The position numbers and the translations under genes were made by a program. A stretch of DNA of 64,000 bases from Homalodisca vitripennis (lineage: Eukaryota; Arthropoda; Insecta; Hemiptera; Cicadellidae). How positions within the stretch are numbered: the stretch's first letter is position 1; each line of letters opens with the position of its first letter. This document shows, one piece after another, positions 56,951 through 64,000 of this stretch. The stretch spans positions 117,692,501-117,756,500 of the forward strand of contig NC_060213.1 in the NCBI RefSeq assembly GCF_021130785.1, written 5' to 3'. The notes under the pieces are model-generated. The model searched no databases, was not told the origin of the DNA, and was given only the letters and a program-made list of their open reading frames with translations.

Positions 56951-59900
56951 TCAAAGTTTCCAACTTTGTTTAACTCTTCTAAAAATATCTGTTTTAATTT
57001 CGCCTTTATATCCATACGGTACTGTATCGATCTTATTTTCTAGGACAATTCTCTTATCATCTTTAGCGTTCAGTGCCAGCTTGTTTATGGTAACTGTGTA
57101 CAATTCATGTTTATAGCTTTTTATTACAGTCATCTCCCTAAATTCTTCTTTATCTTCGAACAAACATCTCTTCAAGTTTTCGATATTTATTGTTTTATTT
57201 ACAACGCTTCTCTTAATTCCTTTACACCTAACTGGATTTTTGTCTAGATATTTGTACGAGTACATTTTCGATCTCAATCCACAAAATTCTTCTAAAACTT
57301 CGCTATTTAACTCATCTTTGAATTTCCCTATTACCTTCTTATTTTTAGTAGTGAAACATTCATGATCTTTTGGATAATCACTTGTATCAAAGTCATCTAT
57401 ATTTTCTTTAATAATTTTAAAAGGATCTCGTTTCAATTCTAGAAAATAACTGTCTGTATCCATGTAACACAGATTCAAATCTGGATCAAACTTCTTTAAT
57501 TTGTTGTAATAAAAACTCGTACATTAGCAATTTTGAGAGGTCGAGAACTGAAAATCCTATGTAAATCGGTTTGTTAAATTTAACCTTTTGTTTGTACATG
57601 TGACTCGCTATACAGTTGTCGTCAAAGATGTTAAAGCATTTGAAATTTGTTTTCTTAGCTTGTTTCATTGAAAATTCTTCATTTCCAAGCTTAATATCAC
57701 ATCTGTTTCTCACATTTTCCATAGATTTTCCAAAAACTGAGTTGTTCATCAGCTTATAAAAGTCCTTTTCAAAGTCGCTTGTAGCTTTGGTTCTCATGTT
57801 TGTGTTAAAATCAATGTAATCTTTCATAAAAGGCTTCTGATCGAATGCAATAACTCTATTCACATGTTTTAACACCATTCCTTGTTCCAGATAGAATTTC
57901 AAATTTCTAGAATGAACAACATATTCTGTTTTGTTTAAAAGAGTTGTGCAAAGTTTGTTTTTAAAATGTTCTGGAGCAAGAGGTAAATCTTTGTGATGTT
58001 CATGCAAATTTGTTGGATATTCTAGATCGACTTCAAGAATATAGCCATAATCTTCGTCGCCAGTGAGTTCCAAAATTGTTTCTTGCCAATCTGCTGTTGT
58101 ATACGTTTTAGGATCCATCCACTTGATTTCGTTATATGGTAAATTTTGCATTAGGCCATACCCATAAAGGTTATTAGCATCGACGTACAACAAATAGTTT
58201 TCAGGCTTTGTCTTATCAAAATCTTTCAAATATTTGTTATTTGCTTTCACATATCGTTTAATACACTGAGAAATGCCTCCACGAATACCTTTTTCAATCA
58301 TTAAATACATATTATAATCACTAATTAATTGTAATTCTATCTTCGTTAATTTTAACATTGCGTCCCATGCGAGACTGGGAGCTGTTAGATAGTGTGCTGG
58401 ATCAAGTTTATAGCAATTCAAACAAATATTCCTAAAATTTTCAAAGATATCAGCGAGCAATAATACATCTTGGATATTGTACAAATCAGAGTAATTTCCA
58501 AGATTTTTATCTTTTAATTTGTTCCAAACGCTCAAGTAGTGTTGATAATCTTTCTCAGATATGCTCTCGTCTGTCAAAAGTGAATAGAAATCTTGAATTC
58601 TCAATTCTTCTGTGTAATCAAGTTTTTCAATACTATCGATAAATTCGTAAGGAAATATGCCTTTTCCAGATAGAATTTTAAAGATTTCTTCTTCGTCATT
58701 TGGCTGTCTTTCTATAATTTCATTCAGTCCATCCTGTATAAAATGATTTGTATGTTTGAAGTCTTCTCTCTTTAGATTTTTAGCTAACTTTTCTATAGAC
58801 GAGGCCATGAATCTGAACGTGTCTACAAAACGAAAACTTGATGAATTTTCTTGGCTTATCACCTTCGAATTCATAGCCATATCCAGAATTTACAGAATAA
58901 TTTATATATTTTTCATCGGTGTTTGCAATCAAATCAACATTTCCATATTGTTTAGCCAATTCTTTTATGTACAAATGAGTATCGTAATTTGACATATTGT
59001 GACAGAAAACTGGGATGTTCTGAGGAAATTTCAAATTTAGATTACAACATAAATGAGCAGCACCTCGAAACTTTCCAGTCAAATGACAATGATCTCTTAC
59101 TTTATTATAACTCTTATCTTTCCAACTATCAGGAGTAAAACCATACTGAATTGACCCAACATCATAAGCAGACCATTCACAGATATGACAAACGTTTGAA
59201 TTTTGATACGAAATTTCTTCTTCTTCTGTCAATTTCATAGGTTTCATGTTCTTAGAATTATATTTTTTCGCTATGTATTTCGATAATTTATTGAGTTCTT
59301 CAAACAATTTTGTCGGGACGTTTTTCAAATCTTCTTCATTTTTGGCACGATAACATATCGGTTTGTACATGCGATTAGTCACATTCGACACTAAATATAG
59401 AGTAAAACCATAAGGAATGTGCCTCTGAATCTTGGTTGTAGTCGATCTTTGTGGATTGTTCTTGCATGTCGGAATTTTTTCTAATATGCTCTCTAAGTCC
59501 ATATAAATTACGTACGGATGGTTAAATTTCTTTTGATAATTAGTAAATTTAGTTGTTTGACCTGGAAATGGCATAATTGGCTTACAAACTTCATGATTTT
59601 TACAAATTTCTAAGTGATCTGTTAAATCTCCAGATTTGTAAAAATGGCTTAAACATCTTCTACACAAAAATTTTCTTTCTTTATGTTTAGACAACTGCGA
59701 AAGAAACAAGCTTATTTAAATCGGTTATCAAAACATAATGAGATTTATCATCTTGTTTAACATACAATAAATCAATGTTTGTTTCAGCGTCATATTTTTC
59801 AGAAATTTGTAACGGAACAATGTTAATATTTTCATCAAAACTGTAGACATTGATAGACATTGTTGGATACTTATACTTGGAATTGTAGCTTCGTTTTTCA

Positions 59901-60460
59901 AATATTTGTATATCTTTCAGAGACATTGGATACTCAAAACCTGAAAATATTTCGTCATTCACAAATTTTTCGTATTGCTTTACACGTTCACAGTCTCTTT
60001 CTGGTTTTTCAATAGCACATCTTATTGAGTAAATAAAGCAAAAATCATCTCTATTTTTTATATTTATACAAGCTTTTTTATCTTTGATATTCTTTGGTAA
60101 ATCGATGTATGATCCTGCATTCATCATTTCGTGTTTGTTAAGGCTCAAAACTAGTTGTTTACAACTTTTAAATGTCCATCCGGAACCTTTATTTGGATTA
60201 TTCGTTTGTTCTCGATGTGTTAATTTATTAAATTGCTTAGTAATAAAGTCGTTTACGTCAAAGATTTCGTCTGCTTTGATAGTAAAATACATTAGACATG
60301 TTTGCGGTTCACCATTCACTAAAGTTCGTTCGTATTCACATTCCAAAGAGAGATAGCCCTTCATATTTTTAACATTTTCTTGAAATTTCTCGATTAAACT
60401 TTTAATTTCTGACCGCATAATTGAAAGATATTTGTAAATTGACATGGAATTGTCGTTCAA
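56951..60460 (-). pseudogene. Protein-primed family B DNA polymerase (pPolB)
   Basis: Four large collinear frames, about 1,150 codons. Frame 59687-60460: N-terminal region with KGSGWTFKSCKQLVLSLNKH. Frame 58780-59709: a C2H2-like finger (CRRCLSHF...LEIC), exonuclease I YMDLESIL, an endonuclease VII-like zinc block (RDHCHLTGKFRGAAHLCCN), and exonuclease II FCHNMSNYDTHLY. Frame 57486-58880: exonuclease III area (FRFVDTFRF), polymerase motif A YVDANNLYGYGL (near 58175) and motif B KLMNNSVFGKSMEN (near 57745). Frame 56951-57478: motif C with catalytic YMDTDS at residues 5-10, then the thumb. All catalytic motifs are conserved. Breaks lie near 59700, 58850 and 57485. In Polintons this enzyme replicates the genome using a terminal protein primer. 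Confidence 0.92.
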
Positions 60461-60883
60461 GTTTGTTAAAATGTATTGCTTGAAAAGACCGTGTATTGAG
60501 GATTAAAACTTCTACATCAATGATATTTTCGGATTTTACTTTAAGAGTTTTATCAATTTCTTCGATCATTTCAGACTTGGTTTTATCGTTAGTACCGATA
60601 GCCAACTTTTCAGCTATTGAATGAAGTTTTTCATCATTAAATAGGTCGAGATTTTTCTTTTCAACTTTGAAATTTCTCTTTAATTCACGTAATTTCTCAA
60701 TATTAAACATGTTTTCGTGATCGGCAATTTTATTTTCTCTAGCCCACTGTCTTAAATAATTTAGTTCATTGTTGTAAATTTTGCTTGTTTTTTTTCATGA
60801 CTTTTATAATTATAATGGCGATCATAGTTTTTTCTTAAAATTTCTATTTTGCAGAACGGACATGATATTTTATCGCGCTCCAT
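60402..60883 (-). pseudogene. Zinc-finger/SAP-like N-terminal segment or small gene upstream of pPolB
   Basis: The ATG at 60883 follows the shared start motif and opens a C2H2-like finger (CPFCKIEI...HYNYKSH) of about 33 residues before a stop. A second frame (60402-60710) begins MFNIEKLRELKRNFKVEK and contains LHSIAEKLAIGTNDKTKSEM, a helix-turn pattern like a SAP DNA-binding motif. It then overlaps the polymerase N-terminal frame. Either it is the extreme N-terminus of the polymerase, split by frameshifts, or a separate small DNA-binding gene; the lack of a start motif at 60460 favours the former. Confidence 0.55.
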
Positions 60884-60894
60884 TTAGATAGAAA
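60884..60894 (-). promoter_or_regulatory. Start-codon-abutting promoter motif (TTTCTATCTAA-ATG)
   Basis: TTTTTCTATCTAA directly precedes the ATG at 60883. Likely drives the polymerase gene. Confidence 0.65.
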
Positions 60895-61075
60895 AATTTA
60901 TTTAACTAAATGGTGCTTGTAAACCAAACGATTGCGCCTCTCACGGCGTGATATCACTACGGATATGACGCATGCGAAGCGATTATCGTGATGGTCGGTC
61001 TGTAGTAGCACACCTCGACTGTCATTGATACACACAGCGCAATCTTTCGGAACTAAAATGTCGACTTTGAATTTT
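60895..61075. promoter_or_regulatory. GC-richer divergent intergenic control region
   Basis: The only sizeable gene-free stretch within the right part of the element. It lies between the divergent polymerase and 61087 genes and is clearly richer in G/C and CpG than its surroundings. It holds an imperfect palindrome TCACGGCGTGA (60941-60951) and an 8-bp inverted pair, GATTGCGC (60930-60937) and GCGCAATC (61037-61044). It could be a bidirectional control region or an internal origin; function is inference. Confidence 0.4.
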
Positions 61076-61086
61076 TTTCTATTTAA
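61076..61086 (+). promoter_or_regulatory. Start-codon-abutting promoter motif (TTTCTATTTAA-ATG)
   Basis: TTTTTTTCTATTTAA directly precedes the ATG at 61087. Confidence 0.65.
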
Positions 61087-61392
61087 ATGGAGTTCTTGAA
61101 AGAGTTAAATGATATTGGAGAATGTAAGTTTAAAGAGTATAAGAAGTTAAATGAATTGGAAGAAAGGAAGAAACATAGAATCTTGAATTTGGAGAAAATG
61201 AAAGATAAATTCGGGTTTACAATAATTGCCGAGTTGGAAGATTGTAAAGTACACTTGCCGAACAGATTTTTGACTGTTTTGGATGAAAAAAAGATTAAAG
61301 AATTAAACAAAAATGAAAAATTACACTTGATTGTTACTGGAAAGAAGACTATAAAAGATAAAGAAATTATAACAATTAACTTTGTAGAATAA
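61087..61392 (+). CDS. Small viral accessory protein, possible OB-fold ssDNA-binding
   Basis: Intact 101-codon frame. An N-terminal helix (MEFLKELNDIGECKFKEYKK) precedes beta-strand-rich sequence: FGFTIIAELEDCKVHLPNRF, KIKELNKNEKLHLIVTG and KEIITINFVE. Proteins of this size and layout (a FG-xx-I strand, then 'LPxRF' and a final strand) recur in Polinton/adintovirus-like and other insect mobile elements. The strand order suggests a small beta-barrel that could bind single-stranded DNA, but no assay-backed function is known to me. Good start motif and no damage. Confidence 0.6.
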   Translation: MEFLKELNDIGECKFKEYKKLNELEERKKHRILNLEKMKDKFGFTIIAELEDCKVHLPNRFLTVLDEKKIKELNKNEKLHLIVTGKKTIKDKEIITINFVE

Positions 61393-61533
61393 AGTCTTAA
61401 CTCTAAAACTTGCAGTCCCTCCCCACGTCATAGTACTGTTTTGATAACCATAGTTGGTGTCTTTCTTCATAGGAATCACATGGAATATTATCTACAGTAA
61501 TACCTTTTGTTTCACACAAAATGTGGCTATATT

Positions 61534-61945
61534 CTATAAGAAAAATTCTATAATGCTCTTTAATGAAATTGTGTTGATAAATTCTTGATACTCACAAAAA
61601 TTCCTAAGAAATTCATCAATTAAGTCTTGATTATCTTGAAAGAACGTATAATATGGGAAAAATGTCATAAAAAAACGATGAAAACTCTCTGTTTGTTTAT
61701 TTTTTACTTTCTTTTCAATATCTTTCGTAATTATATTAAATATGTAATCCCTTATTTTTTTCGTTTTTTTGTGTGTACACGTGTGCAGTTTTCGTTCTTT
61801 CTGCAAAAGACTCTACAAGTTCTTTTAATTCTGTTTCATTTAAAGACGGTATCAACTGTTGTTGAGAATAAACCGGCAATTCACTGAATTCATCTTTGTT
61901 GCACTGTTTTAATGCTAGAAACTGAAGAGAGCTTGGTGAGTTCAT
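61534..61945 (-). pseudogene. Unrecognised viral ORF, frameshifted (~135 aa)
   Basis: Two overlapping frames: 61736-61945 with ELPVYSQQQLIPSLNETELK, and 61534-61806 with RDYIFNIITKDIEKKVKNKQ and FMTFFPYYTFFQDNQDLIDE. Together they would give one helical protein of about 135 residues, interrupted by a frameshift near 61790-61800. The ATG at 61945 is preceded by TTTTCTACTAAATAAACA, which shares the TTTCTA part of the element's start motif. I do not recognise the family. Taken here as the rightmost viral gene. Confidence 0.45.
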
Positions 61946-62099
61946 GTTGTTTATTTAGTAGAAAAGTTTTTTATTAAAGTACAGTATGTTTTTAGTAAAA
62001 ATGTTTTAAATTGATTAAATTTTATTAAGATTTCGAAGATTTTTCCTTTATTCGTAGCAGATTTGACAACATTTTACAAAGCACAGCTTAAGAAAGTAG

Positions 62100-62210
62100 A
62101 AGCAAACAGCTGTAGATTTGGTTAATTTTTCATTCCACAGAGTAGATAGTAATGTACCGATCGCTTTTGGAGACGAACGACTGTAGATTCGGTTAATTTT
62201 TCATTGAGAT
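62100..62210. repeat. Direct repeat of ~26 bp
   Basis: CTGTAGATTTGGTTAATTTT followed by TCATT (from 62110) recurs as CTGTAGATTCGGTTAATTTT plus TCATT (from 62182), 72 bases apart. It could be part of the element's right flank or a host tandem repeat. Confidence 0.6.
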
Positions 62211-62316
62211 TTGCTGTGTTATTTCTCAGCTTCCTTTATGGTACATTGAACAGTATTTTACATTGCTTTTCGGTCGGCTCCGAAAGTGCGCCAGGAACCC
62301 CATATTACTATCTACT

Positions 62317-62386
<70 letters not shown>
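62317..62386. repeat. (TA)n microsatellite
   Basis: About 70 bases of TA dinucleotide with a single phase break near 62340. ORFs reading YIYIYI through it are artefacts. Confidence 0.95.
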
Positions 62387-62388
<2 letters not shown>

Positions 62389-62389
62389 T

Positions 62390-63190
62390 AATACCAATAC
62401 CATCGTGTTAACAGCAAATAAAGTAGATTCGGAGTGTAGCAAGTGTATAGTGTGTAGGCAAGGAATAGCAAACATAATGCCGTTGATGTGATAACACACA
62501 GTAAGAGAACGAAGGCTCCAGACGTGTACACGGCAAGCAGTTGCAGTGTCGCTGTTCATACTAATCTACAGCCTTTCTAATCTACGAAACTTATCTTGTT
62601 CCTCAGATAACAGGGCAGGATCTGCTATCTAAAGGATCTGTCTATATTTATTTAAAGTTAAATTATCTGTTTCGCATAAAACCATTTATGAAAGTTTGTT
62701 ATTGAGTTTTGTATCGGTTGTATCAGAGATTTAATTACTGAAAGATTAATATATTGGTTTGATAGTCAGTTTTGTGAGAAAAAGATGTTGATAAAGGTTT
62801 CAAGATTAAATTTTGTTGGATTTTTCATAGCAGATTTTGCCTTTTTGAAAAGTGGCATATTTATAGCTAAAGAATTTTTTAAATGTTTATTTTCGTTTTC
62901 TAAAGTATAAAGAGTATTAATCAGTAAAAGTATAATCATGGCAATTTTATTAGTTATTACGATCCGTCAAGTAAATTTAATGCGTTCGTCTTATACTTTC
63001 ATTCTACTAGGCTTTGCTCTGTTAGAAACTCCTTGCTTGTGACTATTTTAGTAGTCAAATTACTTTGTTACTTTGTTGTTTTTTGTTTGCCTTGTTATGT
63101 TGTAGAAATGTTATGTGAGGGTAGTTATATAAAAGAAATATCTGGCAGATTCTAAAACATGAGGAAAATCATAGGAATGAAAAAAATATA
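62390..63190. other. No gene recognised
   Basis: AT-rich non-coding sequence. No inverted copy of the left boundary of the viral element was found here. Confidence 0.4.
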
Positions 63191-63194
63191 GAGG

Positions 63195-63445
63195 CAAGTC
63201 TCACTAGTTTACAGGTTGCATCGCTACTAACATGGTATCAGGAGTAAAACTGGAAAAAATACAAGTATCGCTGGCTCTGGGGTTGCACCACCACTAAAAT
63301 GGTACTGGGAGTAAAGCTGGAAAACATAGAAGTCTCGCTGGCTCTGAGGCTGCACCACTGCTAACGTGGTACCAGGAGTACAACTGAAAACATTAGAAGT
63401 CTGGTTACCGTTAAAATTGTATCAGGAGTGAAGCTGAAAATTTTA
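63195..63445. repeat. Tandem repeat, ~67-bp unit, about four copies
   Basis: Units contain GCTGGCTCTGGGGTTGCACC and AATGGTACTGGGAGTAAAGC with close variants. The TCGCTGGCTCTG block starts at 63268 and 63335, 67 bases apart. Outer units are more diverged. Confidence 0.8.
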
Positions 63446-64000
63446 TAAATAACGCAACGTATTTTAGTAAATTCGAATGCTTGAAAGAGCATTGTACAGG
63501 ATTCTATACAGTGCTGATAATTTTGACATCTTTATATTTATCTAAGGAATCAGCGAAATTATACGTAATAGGCTGAGCGTCAGCGAAGCTTACCATTATT
63601 GGGGTGGAAAATTCTTATATCTATCTGTTGTTCTGCTTTCACGATATCTCTAAAACAACTGGTCTGTAGAGCTGAAATTGTGCATGAAACCTAATTTTCA
63701 TATTAAAAAAAACTGAGTTTGATGATGGTACATGCCATTCTATGGGATCTGGTTGAGCGTTAGTAAATATGTTTATACAACGCGAAAATAGTAACTAGAT
63801 TACATAAATGTGTAAACAAACTGAGTATGATCATTTGAGGTATTAACATATAATGATTTTATTCATAGGGCAAAATATTAAAAATGTTTTGCTTAATGTT
63901 AATAGTTGTTGACAAGATTTGATTTCAGCTCACTGTTTCGTTATAGAATCTTCCCTAGGTTAACTGAACATAAGGACGTGCTATACCTGCCCTCTTTGAC

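Larger units (their letters stand above)
49025..61945. mobile_element. Endogenous Polinton/adintovirus-like DNA virus (degraded)
   Basis: About 12.9 kb with densely packed genes on both strands. Hallmark genes recognised: protein-primed family B DNA polymerase, retroviral-type integrase, adenain-like cysteine protease, packaging ATPase, a parvovirus-type PLA2 domain, plus BRO and zinc-finger proteins. This set is diagnostic of Polintons/Mavericks and adintoviruses. Boundaries are inferred: the left end breaks into a C-rich minisatellite at 49024, and the right end is placed at the start of the last gene with a virus-like upstream motif. No terminal inverted repeats or target-site duplication were seen, and no major capsid gene. 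Most genes carry frameshifts. Confidence 0.88.

Noticed and set aside
61037..61044. Terminal inverted repeat for the viral element based on GATTGCGC/GCGCAATC
   Set aside because: The pair is only 8 bp, internal and about 100 bp apart, so it cannot be the element's ends.
62204..62559. YIYIYI-rich ORFs on both strands
   Set aside because: Artefacts of the (TA)n microsatellite.

Overview
This looks like AT-rich nuclear DNA from an arthropod, most likely an insect and possibly a hemipteran. The signs are long non-coding stretches, many decayed APE-type non-LTR retrotransposons, piggyBac and Kolobok-like DNA transposons, MITEs, microsatellites, and one insect-type GMC oxidoreductase. The species call is inference. 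The only clearly intact host-type gene is the GMC oxidoreductase (11.7-13.6 kb, minus strand). The rest is repeat-derived or shows no recognisable gene.

Layout. 0-1.2 kb: short Kolobok-like element with matching TIRs and TTAA duplications. 2.5-4.5 kb: non-LTR reverse transcriptase (RT) scraps. 4.5-4.9 kb: a dispersed repeat, repeated at 30.7 kb. 7.5-9.75 kb: fossil non-LTR element with endonuclease, RT and RNase H remnants. 9.78-10.09 kb: a MITE. 10.2-11.2 kb: 5'-truncated RT fragment between 85-bp direct repeats. 14.3-18.3 kb: 122-126-bp tandem repeats and two copies of a TIR-bearing element, one of which contains a nested insertion. 24.3-26.3, 37.6-41.6 and 43.1-44.95 kb: minus-strand non-LTR elements, the middle one nearly complete. 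31.9-34.4 kb: decayed piggyBac with perfect TIR/TTAA ends. 46.0-46.7 kb: second Kolobok/Mutator-like transposase relic.

The most interesting segment is about 49.0-61.95 kb. It is an integrated Polinton/Maverick- or adintovirus-like DNA virus. In order it carries: a zinc-ribbon ORF fragment, a fibre-like coiled-coil protein, an adenain-like cysteine protease, a small basic/hydrophobic protein, a minor structural protein with a parvovirus-type phospholipase A2 domain, a packaging ATPase, a divergent beta-rich capsid-like protein, a BRO protein, duplicated zinc-finger proteins, a retroviral-type integrase fused to a zinc ribbon, a protein-primed family B DNA polymerase, and small accessory genes. 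Replication (polymerase), integration (integrase), maturation (protease) and packaging (ATPase) functions are all recognisable. No double-jelly-roll major capsid gene or terminal inverted repeats were recognised. Nearly every viral reading frame is cut by small indels but few nonsense changes.

At least seven viral start codons are directly preceded by the same motif, roughly TTTCTATNTAA joined to ATG. It resembles a poxvirus-late-type TAAATG initiator and suggests the element has its own transcription code.
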